Assembly: GCA_038503065.1 (NCBI GenBank)
Contig: JBCAMK010000007.1
Span: 1,922,001 to 1,986,000 of the forward strand
DNA length: 64,000 nt
Direction of reading: 5' to 3'
From: Paragyromitra xinjiangensis
Taxonomy: Eukaryota; Ascomycota; Pezizomycetes; Pezizales; Discinaceae
Below the pieces are notes generated by a model. It did no database searches. It was not told where the DNA came from and saw only the letters and a list, made by a program, of their open reading frames with translations. Position numbers and translations under genes: made by a program. Position 1 is the stretch's first letter. Each line of letters begins with the position of its first letter. This document shows positions 34,570-44,405 of this stretch, piece by piece.

Positions 34570-36402
34570 CTGGGTTTTGGGTTTCGTCCTGGGACTTACC
34601 CACGGGGGGGGGGTTCTAGGCTGAGGATGCTGTGGAAGTATCTGTGAGGGGTGTATTTACTGCGTTAACTTAATTGGATACTTCAATGGCCTTAGCCGTG
34701 AAGCGGGTTCTCCGTTTTATGGGCTGTGATGCAGTTCGCATGAGGAATTCTGTGAGTGTTGGGGGTTACTTGCCGTGGCCGCGAAAGTGCGAGTCAAGCT
34801 TTCTAAGCCCAAGATGTGTTCCAGCTGGATCGACTAGTAGCCGCACGAAAGACTTGCTGGTCTTGGTTGGTGTTGGTTGATTCCGTGGGGAAGGGGGGTT
34901 AAGTTGTTCTAGTTAATGGCTATGGTGGATAGTGGACGCTTTCGTGACTTGCTCCCGAGTTTGTGTAGCTGTGATAAGGAATATTTAAGAATACGTACTA
35001 CGGGTGTAAGGGTGTGTTTAATGGCAGGTAGTAGTGCAGCTTTGTGTTTGGTTTCTAAATTTTGTATAAATTTCAATTCTTTTCACCAACTTATGTGCCG
35101 AGCCTTTTTCGTTGGTTAAGCACTTTTATCAGGGCTTGTCGGAGTTGTGGATTGGGGTAGAAGAATTGTGCTCTCATAGCACCTCCCTAAACTCGTAGCA
35201 CATCATATTTTGGCGGGGTGAGCACGGTGTGGAGACTGATAAGGACTGTTTTCCAGAAAAGTTGGTGGCGGTGGCTATGGCTATAGTAGGCTCGTTCCCA
35301 TCCCCTACTGCTTGCAGCTGCTCCTAGGTACGCAGCAAGCTGCGTGCATGGGGCTGGGCACGAGACAATGGTTATAGTGCGGGAATCGATAAACGTGTGC
35401 CTATATGTGACCTATAATGCAACCGGGGCCTGGGCGTTTTAGAGGATTAGGCATGATGTTGCTATCATACTGTGGCTCAGATAGTTCAAATTGTATTCTA
35501 GTTAGGCATAAGGAGGTCTCACAGAGTGGAAAACCCCCTGAGCTGGGTGGATCTAGGTTTCAGAATGTTGCACATTTCTTTTTTTTGTGGGTGCTCCCAC
35601 CATGTTGCCACCCGAAACCCAACTTCTCAAAATCCAATTACACCATGAATATATCTTCAACTTTGAAAATCTCCATATAGGCATTGTGTTTATCATATAG
35701 CGAATCACTGTATAGGATCTTTTTCTTAAAACCCCGTCCTATTTAGCTATAATAGGTCGTTCTAAAACAGGTACCCGTTTATCGGTTCCGCCGCCATAGC
35801 AGTATCGCTGATGGGATGTGTTTGGGAGCTTTACGGTTGTTTAGAGATACATATATTAAAGTATGGCTGACTCATCATCCCCAACCCGTGTGTAAAGTAT
35901 GGAACGAAACACAACAGCAGACTCCTTGCATACTATCACGTTACTTTCCCTAGCGTAAATATTCACTAATTATCACGCTGTACGAAATGGGCAAGAATGC
36001 CAAGATATTTACTAGTAGTGTTAACACTACTTATCACCAATACTATATAGGACATCTGTGATAATTCATTTCTAACTAAAGGAATTATAATTACTATTCT
36101 AGCCCACTACCTTATATTTCTCCTTGTGGTCCCAATAGGGGACTAATGCATGCAATGTTGATGATACTATACATGATATAATCCAAATACATGAGAAGTT
36201 GAAATCCAAGACCGCACAAAACAAAGAATTTATGTCACCCCTCGATTTCTGATACGGAAGAAAAGGTTTTCCTATTCTCTAACGAATCTTCCTTTATACA
36301 ACAACATTCTTGGTGCACGACTGGGGTTTGAGCAATATACGGTTCTGGTAAGCGTCCTGTGAGACCACGTTCATAGCCAACTGTTTTGGTCCCCTCAGAA
36401 CA
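34570..36402. other. Intergenic region with a short inverted-repeat element
   Basis: No gene is supported. It holds a 10-G run at 34604-34613 and the inverted-repeat element at 35287-35367. From 35600 on the sequence is strongly AT-rich. Confidence 0.5.
35287..35367. mobile_element. 81-bp inverted-repeat element, copy A (10-bp target duplication)
   Basis: It matches the element at 44294-44376 over its whole length. Ends are inverted: AGGCTCGTTCCCATCCCC on the left, and the complement of the right end reads TGTCTCGTGCCCAGCCCC. It is flanked by ATGGCTATAG (35277-35286) and ATGGTTATAG (35368-35377), a 10-bp duplication with one change. A 9-11 bp duplication is typical of Mutator-like (MULE) transposons. 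No coding capacity. Confidence 0.8.
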
Positions 36403-37474
36403 TTAGTGCGTGTCCGACCAGCCGACGGGAGGATGTGGGGAGGGAAGGTGGAGGGGAGGATTACAGTATCCCACATAGATATACTCTGTAACAACAGGTG
36501 CCCAGATCAGTAACGCCAAAACTTGACCATATCCTATGATATTCTCTTGATTGCCGTCATTTTGTGCAGTTTTGTACTGTCGGCTTACCACCAGGAGGGT
36601 GAATTCCGTCCATGTGCCGCAGAATGTTATGAGGATTCCCAAGAGACGGACGGTTGTTGCCGGGTCTTTAGATTCGGTGATCTTGACAACGCTGCTGATG
36701 GTAGCACCTAATGAAATAGAAATTACATATAGGGGTGCAACCCCGCTCGCCTTGCTCGTAAGGCGATTGCTGAAGATACCCAAAAGCCGCCACGTCTCTC
36801 GAGGAACGGTCAAAATATAGATGAGGCCATAAGCCACGAAAGAAAGTATCCAAAAAACGGAGCAGCTAAGAGCAAGAAAGATCTTATTCTTCCATTCTTC
36901 TCGGTAACACTCGTTCTCATCAAGTGCGTCATCTCCATGAAAAAACTTGACCATCACCACTATCGATAGTGCCGCGCAGGTCAGGATGGTAAGCGTCAGC
37001 ATCCCAAGTCTATATGCTGGTCTTCGAAGATCTGTCCACACGACAAACAGCGCTAAATATATGGGAAACAAGGAGAACAGCCCAGCATATAGAGACATTG
37101 CAGCTTCACGGTACTGTTGGAGTCGAGTGAGGACGTAGACGAGACCGGCAATTTGTATAGATAATGAGAAGAACATGGCGGAGTCGATGAATACTGGGAG
37201 AAAGGACTTGAAGGCAATGTATTGTTTTCCAGCGGTAGGATAGGTATTTGAGAGGAGAGGGAGCTCGGAGTTCCATGAGTAGATCATTCGGAGCCCAACG
37301 GTGCCGAGACTTCCAATTGTGGCTAGAAGCCCTTCAATACCGAAAGAGACAAGAACCTGATAGACCGCGTTAGTGCCTAGTTTAACTGAGCAAGGAGGCC
37401 AGAGAGCTTACACCAATCCCAACGATATCTGGATTGCCTATCGGGCCTGTGCAATTGGTGTTTACGATATTCAT
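36403..37474 (-). CDS. Fungal multi-pass membrane protein of unknown function
   Basis: Two exons on the minus strand (37474-37412, 37356-36403) give 338 aa. Exon 1 (MNIVNTNCTGPIGNPDIVGIG) joins in phase 0 to VLVSFGIEGLLATIGS, giving the NPDIxGIGVxxSF motif common at the outer N-terminus of a fungal membrane-protein family of unknown role. About eight hydrophobic segments follow, among them FLPVFIDSAMFFSLSIQIAG, LYAGLFSLFPIYLALFVVW, IFLALSCSVFWILSFVAYG and VRLLGILITFCGTW. Two cysteines near the N-terminus and the ENECYREEW loop may pair outside the membrane. The last 20 residues are proline-rich. An extra intron after EYIY (GTGGGA to ACAAAACAG) would replace that tail and move the stop to about 36294. 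I cannot decide between the two. Confidence 0.75.
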
Positions 37475-38846
37475 GGGGGCCTCGAAGTAAGATAGTATAC
37501 CTGATATTTAGTAACAGGTGCTCGTGGTAATAATATGTGTTCGGTATTGGGATCGGTGTTGGGCATTGGCGTCGTCAGCCGCAGAGCCGCGTTGCCGTAA
37601 GCCGAAGATTTTTTCCTGCTTAGGACTACTGTCTACTGAACCATAGAAGCCGTAGAAAATATCCACCATATGAGGTAGTTGTACATGTATAATATCTGTT
37701 CTGCCTGGTGTAGGCAAAGACCTTGCTGGGTTGGTGGCACTAAAGCACGGCGTTGGCCATGAATGGTCTACGGTACGCAGTAGGTTGCGCAGTCACGAGA
37801 CAATGACAGCTCTTGCACCGCCACACCGCCACACCGCCACGTTGGTTGACAGGTGCTGTGGAAGACTTCGGGTCATATTTTTGGTGGTTCCGTTATCATG
37901 ATGATAACGACGAATTTATTCTGCTATCTCACATACACGTAGTTAGCGATGTTGTGAGTTTAGATCATAATTCTTAATGTCCGACGGAAGTTTTAGAAGA
38001 ATTTTCCCATCAACTAGGGCCATTGTGGTATTACGTTCGGTGTTTTAAGCTTACTTAAGTTCGCCCCTAGCTGGTCCATCGTGGAACTTCCTGAAATCCG
38101 TGGTCTGTTGGTCACCGAGGTCGTGTTACATTACGTTGATTTATTTTGGGGGGATTCGGTAGGGACAGGTCATAGTTTGTATTGCATAGGATATTCTGGT
38201 AGCCACCTGACTGTGTGTTGCGAAATATGATTGAGCGAAAAACGAAAGGGCGGCTGTAAGAGATAAGTATTTGAACAAGCAATATTAGGGTCTATTCGTA
38301 CATCTACGGACAGTTTAGTGAATATTCAAAGTTTGACAAGATGGGAAGGATTTATATGTACGAGATGCACTAGTGGGCGGGCTATTCGTCTATGTATTTG
38401 TTTGTACGGCCCTCGGAAAGATAGAATCCTCTATGTGTATGAACCGTCTAATATCTAAAGGGAGACCTTAGTCCGCTCTTAGTTTCAGCTAGGGGGCTTC
38501 GTGAAATCAGGGTTTGTCCACTGTAAAAACCCGAATAAATTTCGAAGGTTGAAAAACTATTTAAAGGCAAAATAGAGAGACGCTATGAGAATGGCTAGGG
38601 GTTTGTTAGCATACAGTATTTTCACTGATTTAAGAAAAAGCTACAGCCTGGGATATCCTTTCTCTGTTTGCGTCTATAAGAACCTTCTCGGACTTTGATG
38701 ATAGTTTGCAATCACCAATTGCGAGAGCCGCCATCTATCTTGGGGTGCTAGGAAAAAATCCTAGATGTGAGTATTGCTATTAGCTCTTCTTTCCAATAGT
38801 ATTCTTTCCAATAGTAATGGCGTGGAATCGAGGTGCCTACCATCTG
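37475..38846. other. Intergenic region with short tandem repeats
   Basis: No gene is supported. It holds three ACCGCCAC copies at 37816-37840, a TACATGTA palindrome at 37682 and a segment at 37768-37806 that resembles the right part of the inverted-repeat element at 35287. Confidence 0.5.
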
Positions 38847-40913
38847 CTATTTACCGTGCTGTACTATAGTTACGTCGGGCCCCTCCCCGCTCTGGTGTAC
38901 TAGTGACTCTACTAGCACCTGCAATGATATCAGGGCTTGGCTCCATAGGGATGCTTTGGCCTTGCCAATGGCCTTCCCCTTAAAGGAACATATCATGATA
39001 GTTGGGTGTCTACCCCTTTCTACTTTCTGCGGTGTTGTCCTGCTGATGCTGTAGCTAATACTGGCGGCTATTTTCGAGACGAGCACACGTTCTATTAATT
39101 TAAAGTTGTCTCGCGTTAAGGCTATCCGTACTGTTGTCGGATTTTCATCTATAAAATTGAGCTGTAGCTCATTCTCGGCTAGTTGCGCTACTGTGCCGTG
39201 CATATAAGTCCTATTACTAGGGGTTGGGGTTTGTAAATAGGATAGCAAGCTCATCCAATCTATGGGGTCATAATAGAAATGATATGAGGCCTGTGCCATC
39301 TCCGCATCACAGTCCCTAGTAAATAGGTTTAATCTCGCACTCTGTATTAAGAGGAGTGACCATGTTTTATGTGCTTTTGCCTGGCAGTCGCTATCGCGGA
39401 ATATTTCGGTATTGATATCGATATCCCTCTCTAAGCTTAATGCTATGGTATTAAAATGTTCACCGGGTGCTGTTGCCTGGGGCCCCACCCATTCTAGGCT
39501 CCGACCGGGGAAATAAGCGCTAATTTTGATGGGGTGTTGAGGTCTGGAAAATATCCCAAAAACTTGCGCGTACCCTCTGAATGCGGTAGTAAACAGCGCA
39601 ATTGGGATGTTTTCTATCAAAGAGGGCAATCGCATGAGGAATGGGGTAATAGCCATCCTACGGCTTCGTCCATACTCTAAGAACCGTCTTTCCGTTGTTT
39701 CGCGGCTTAGTTTGACTTCTAGTGCCTTGGATTGGTTCTGTGTGGCTTCAGCGACGTTTTTACGGCTAGAGGTACTAGATGGTTTGAACATCCATTTGTG
39801 ATTTAGAGCCTCCGCTGCAGACATTCTGGACCGAGGGTCAGGGATTAGCAACTGCTTAAAAAAGTCTAAACCACTGTCGGTGACGTGTGGTCGTAGTTTC
39901 TCGGTCGGAAGGCTGGCTGTGTCAGAACAATATTCGTGAAAAAGATTCATGTCGATGAGGAGCGGATAATCAGTTGTGTCTAAGCCTGTGTAATCGGTAT
40001 CCGACAGCGTGCCGCCCTCCCTACTGCATGGTTTTCGTAGGAATGGTGCTTCGGCAGTCAATATCTGATGTAAGAGACACCCTAGGGCCCACATATCCAC
40101 AGCGTCGGTGTACTCGGCTCCTCGGTAGATCGCTCGTGGCAATAGTCCAAGTAGCTCTGGGGCTTGGTAGCCTGAGGTTCCACATTGAGTATCTAGCCTG
40201 GTGCCTTTTGTACATTTTGATATTCCGAAGTCCGCAATCTTGACGTGAATTGGCGTGAGCGCGGCTATCAAGACGTTCTGCAACTCGTTTAGTACATTAA
40301 CATGACCTGGGGGGTCCTTTCCGATGTTGCTTTTGGGGGGCCAATGACGAACCTGTGGTTTTAGATCTCGATGGCAGATCTGCCTGCTGTGCAACACCAC
40401 AAGCCCTTCTAACAGTTGTCTGGTAATCTCTTTGGCATTCGCTCTTGCTTGTGTACTAGAGTGTTGGATATATCGCTCCAAGTCACCGTAGGCGACGTAC
40501 TCCATCGCAAAGTAGACGAAATTCTCATCATGGTACCAGCCGAAGAACTGTACAAATAGGCTCTCATACTAGGGATTTATCGTCAGCCTCAGTTTGCACC
40601 CGAGGGAAGTGTTAGGACTTACACTCCTCAGTGCTATCAATGTCTGTAGCTCTCGTTTGAAGTCGATTTTTCTCGAGGTTAATTCTAGTAGGGTCATCCT
40701 CTTGACTGCTCTTAGCTGCTGTGTTGTTGCCTCTTCCTCGAGCCATACTACTCCCAGGGCACCAACACCAAGATCCCTTGAATATGTCCATTTCTCCTTG
40801 CCCCACGACCAGCGATTCTGGTATTTCCTCGGGTGGAAAACAACTCTATTCTTGTGATCAAACCTGGCATCTAGTTTATGCAAAAGTTCGTCGAGGGTTG
40901 GGGACGTAGTCAT
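38847..40913 (-). CDS. Kinase 2: Ser/Thr kinase with a non-ankyrin C-terminus
   Basis: Three exons on the minus strand (40913-40623, 40568-40353, 40277-38847) give 645 aa. It is a clear paralog of the kinases at 18856 and 44406, with identical intron positions. Key residues are present: loop LGVGALGVVW (Leu replaces the usual aromatic residue), Lys71 in RAVKRM, HRDLKPQ with Asp165, ADFG with Asp185, YQAPELLG and VDMWALGCLLHQ. The kinase fold ends near residue 320 with RMSAAEALNHKWMF. The remaining 300 residues have no ankyrin repeats. They contain an IALSLERDIDINTE stretch that may be a worn ankyrin, then unrecognised sequence with SYHFYYDPIDWMSLLSYL. Intron 2 (75 nt) has no stop and keeps the frame, so retention would add 25 residues in the catalytic loop. 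Confidence 0.83.
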
Positions 40914-43900
40914 TATGAGCTATGGGCCTGGTTGGAGTTGAGTTTTAGTCGCCTCTCTCGTTTTTTTAGGGTTAACTTTGAGTAGAACGGTGGAGGGGAC
41001 AACGAGGCAGAGGGTATAACGAGGCTTGGGTAGCAAATCGAATATTTCGCCACAAAAGGAAGATCAGTTTGTTAACCAAGATCGCCAAGCCCCATGATAC
41101 CTTCTACCTTTTTGACCCCTCCACTGCTCTATTCGTTATCGTGTCGTCGATCAAAGTGATTGCGTGTTGTGCTTTCTTTTGTCCAAGCTTGCCAATGATT
41201 CGCTGTGTGCCGGTGATTCGCCCTTACTCGGCATTTCCGGTGTGACATCGTGGCTGGAGCTGCGGTGTAACAAGTACTTCATAGAAATGGCCGGGTAGAT
41301 ATCGTCATTCGAGGATTAGGTAATGTAAATGACTTACTTGTACTCGCATTTTTAAAAAGAGATCGGCACCCCCCGATAGCAACCACGGCGGCTAAGACAT
41401 ATACTAAGATTTCACAACCACCACTAATTAATTTGACAAGAAAATTTAGTGGCAGGTAGTTAGAGGTCTCTAGATGCTTTAAATAAAAACTCATATTACA
41501 ATAGTGAATATAGCCTTTGTTTTTGTCAATCAGGTCCAGAGATAGTGACTTTACAACCCTTTTAAAACTGTGACAATTATTTGCCCAGGAGAAACACTCC
41601 TGGTCATCCTATCATATGGAGTATATAAAAGCCTATGGGGCGTATATCTGTTATTTTTTAAATTTTTTCTATCAATGCTAGATAAAGTTATGCCTGTATT
41701 AAAGGGGAACACTTTTTTGAATTACCCACCCAATAGCTACTAACAGAAATATCACAACAACAATTCATGCGGGCTGGTTCAAATTAAATCAGTCTAGTAT
41801 AGGCGATTGCTTCTATAACATATAAGGATATGGATAAAAAATATCGGGCATCGGGGGGCTGGTTCCTATTTTCGTTGGGGGGTCTAATTTTGACTTTTGA
41901 CCCCCCAGGGTATTGAGTGTCCAACCTTCCAGATACTAACCCCGAGTTCAATAATTTGTCAGAGTAATAAATAAGTCTTTGTTTATCATACCCTGAATTC
42001 TCAAACTTACAATGAATTAGCGAAATTTTCTATGTGTTGTCAAACCCTGTCAAAAACCGCGATTTTTGGCGCGTTTCGCCAAGATGCCGACCTCTTTCTG
42101 AAAATGCGAGTACCTGCAGGTGAATATGTGATGATGTGAAAACTGAGGATTCAGGGCGTTATACGTTAGGACTTTCTAAGCTTAGTGCAGTAGCTATAAT
42201 CTGCGGGCATTTATATATATAGGTATGGTGTACCGAGTTCTAAAAAATCATGAAAATTACTATATCAGATAAAGCCCTTTGTCAACCGACCGCATTATTC
42301 TCCGTGGATAATTTATAAATAGTCGATTATAGTCTACCCCTTACTATATTTTTATTATGATAATTGATCATGAAGTTTATGGTTTTTTATGGGAATTTCT
42401 GGAGAAAAAGGGGAAATGTAACATCTTGAGGTCTTAGCTGACAATATCCAGGCCCAAAATGAAGTAAAAAAAACCCGAGCTACATTAAGACGCTTGCAAG
42501 ATGCCCCTACAGGCTACGGGCTTAGTGTTATGGCCACCGCAAATGTTGAGAAGAGCAGTAGATTGATACCCACCGAGGGCTGAGAGCTATAGGTAGGACA
42601 GGGAAAAGATCAACTTATATATGGGTAGCCCGTATTTCTTCAGGAACTTTTCATGAAGGATTAGTCACGAGATAGGATCTATAGTACAATTGCCTTATGA
42701 GAAAGCCCCTATAGGAATATTCGGCTGGTAAGAATATGGATAGCGGGACTCCCTAAGCCCTTTCATTGCTACCTTTGCGTTTCTATCCCGTAGAGGTTGC
42801 CTGGTGTGGGCATCGATTCTTGACCCACAGTTGGCATTCTTTGCAAGAATACTCTCCTTATAAGAGTCTTGTATTGCGTCCTGACCTATTATTATAGGAC
42901 GGTTTTGTTGTATTACTATATGCAGCTGGAAATAAGCAATCAGGCCTCTGTGTGCTACTACATAGTGGATACATTGCAACAAGTCTGGATGCTAGCAAAT
43001 CCTCGACGTCCGAGAGGAATTCACCACAATATATTTAGTCCCTAGCCTATTCTTTAGTTAGTCTAGATTTTGTGGATCCCTTGAATGTTTCTATCTTGTT
43101 ATATCTTTTGCGACGTAATCTCTATTTTGCAATTTGGTGGGGTTTAGTGGTTGTACATAAATTTCGCTCATACTAACCAGGTACGGAGGCCTAATTATAA
43201 TTCTCAGACAGTAGAGTGTAGTATTTCCTGATCATGAGCACGGAATTTCAACAAAGGGGTCTGGGGTTGCGAGAAAATACTCGCAAGGTAAACTCCGCAA
43301 AGAAGAGGGGAAGCAAGTTTTATCCTGCGTAAGATGTTGGGTCTTCGCTTCTAATTGATATCGATACCTAGGTGCTCTTTCGCAAGCTCAAGTCCTTCAC
43401 CTCGACCCTGCAAGCTCTTCACGCATACTGAGTTACAAATCAGGGATATTCTGATGGGGAGCGCGAAGATTAGATAGAAAGTTATCCGTTGAAATCGTCG
43501 TGGGAATTTCGTGAGTTGATTGGAAGTGAAAGAGCTCAAGAAAAATATCAAAATAGAGTGAAGTAATGTACAGAATACCAAAGACCCAGACAGAGACCTA
43601 TTTTTCACGATTTGACTTTTGAGAGTATTTAAAGGAGAAAGGGAAGTTAAGTAATATGTCGAACCATAAGTTTGAATAAATTCATGGTGAAGCTAGGAGA
43701 AGTAGGAAAAAAAAGGAAACATACTGCCCATAAGAAAATATAAACAATAATGAAACCTGGATAATTAAATGGCTTAATAAAGTAATTTGCGAGAAAAACT
43801 AAGTGAGTATGAGGGGGGTAATTTCCCTATACAAAATTTACATGATATGTTGATTGGGGTACCAGTTAACGTTTGAAAATCTGGAATTCGCCCTTAGCTC

Positions 43901-44032
43901 ATAGAGCTATATATTGAAGTTGGTGACTTTAGATCAGCTACAAGTCTCAAGAAAACAGAAAATCGAAAACAGGCGTGGTGGTTTGAAGCCCAGACTAAAA
44001 TAATCTGCCTGCAGAAAAACACCGTAAAAATT
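40914..44032. other. 3-kb AT-rich region without a supported gene
   Basis: Very AT-rich, with many stops in all frames. A short hairpin CCAGGAG/CTCCTGG lies at 41585-41603 and a TATATAAAA box near 41622 without a gene behind it. A 53-codon open stretch at 42425-42583 (+) and a 95-codon frame at 42695-42982 (-) could be worn coding remnants, but I recognise neither. Confidence 0.5.
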
Positions 44033-44200
44033 TTAAGTAGCTCCTGCGGAGAGCAAAAGCTCCCGAATTTCATTGTGACCTACTGCTGTAGCTAGTTCCA
44101 AAGGTGTTGACTCATGGTAAACTGGAGGTTGCTGTTTGGGCTTTTCTGATTTTTCGGGGGGCAGTGTGCTAATTTTAAAGTTTCCACGTTTTGCTGCTGC

Positions 44201-44220
44201 TTCGTATGGGTTCGTATGGG
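44201..44220. repeat. Bare 10-bp tandem duplication (possible excision footprint)
   Basis: TTCGTATGGG occurs twice in a row. Counting one copy only, the ankyrin frame before and after it becomes continuous. The size equals the target duplication of the element 74 bp away, so it may be the scar of a lost copy; replication slippage would look the same. Confidence 0.7.
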
Positions 44221-44293
44221 TCGAGGATGGGTTCTCGAGCATTGCGATTGGGGTTAGCACCACCATCCAAGAGCAACCTCACCACTCCAATGT

Positions 44294-44376
44294 AGGCTCG
44301 TTCCCATCCCCTACTGCCTATAGCTGCTGCGCACCGTAGGCAGCAAGCTGCGTGCATGGGGCTGGGCACGAGACTA
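44294..44376. mobile_element. 83-bp inverted-repeat element, copy B (perfect 10-bp target duplication)
   Basis: The element is bracketed by ACTCCAATGT at 44284-44293 and again at 44377-44386. Its ends are inverted repeats (AGGCTCGTTCCCATCCCC and, from the other end, AGTCTCGTGCCCAGCCCC; 15 of 18 match). It lies within the ankyrin tail of kinase 3. Its length and 10-bp duplication suggest a non-autonomous Mutator-like element reduced to little more than its ends. Confidence 0.88.
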
Positions 44377-44405
44377 ACTCCAATGTGTCCACCCACAGCT
44401 GCTTC

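Larger units (their letters stand above)
44033..44405 (-). pseudogene. Broken 3' end of kinase-ankyrin gene 3
   Basis: Beyond the stop of kinase 3 the ankyrin sequence goes on: EAAVGGHIGV, then VVRLLLDGGANPN, then STPLELATAVGHNEIREL and a stop at 44033-44035. Three lesions separate these pieces. A TAA at 44406-44408 sits where the other repeats have Gln. An 83-bp element plus its 10-bp duplication adds 93 bases (31 codons, no stop). A 10-bp tandem duplication at 44201-44220 shifts the frame. The tail is therefore not translated in the present allele unless the stop is read through or spliced out. Confidence 0.8.

Noticed and set aside
36294..36494. Alternative last exon of the membrane protein gene
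   Set aside because: A possible intron with a branch-like GCACTAATG exists, but the weak GTGGGA donor and lack of a known C-terminal motif leave it undecided, so it is mentioned only as an option.
42425..42583. 53-codon open stretch (LEVLADNIQAQNEVKKTRAT) in AT-rich DNA
   Set aside because: It looks protein-like and could be a transposase remnant, but it is too short and matches nothing I can name.
42695..42982. 95-codon minus-strand frame in the gene-poor region
   Set aside because: No family signature; may be a relic but cannot be supported.
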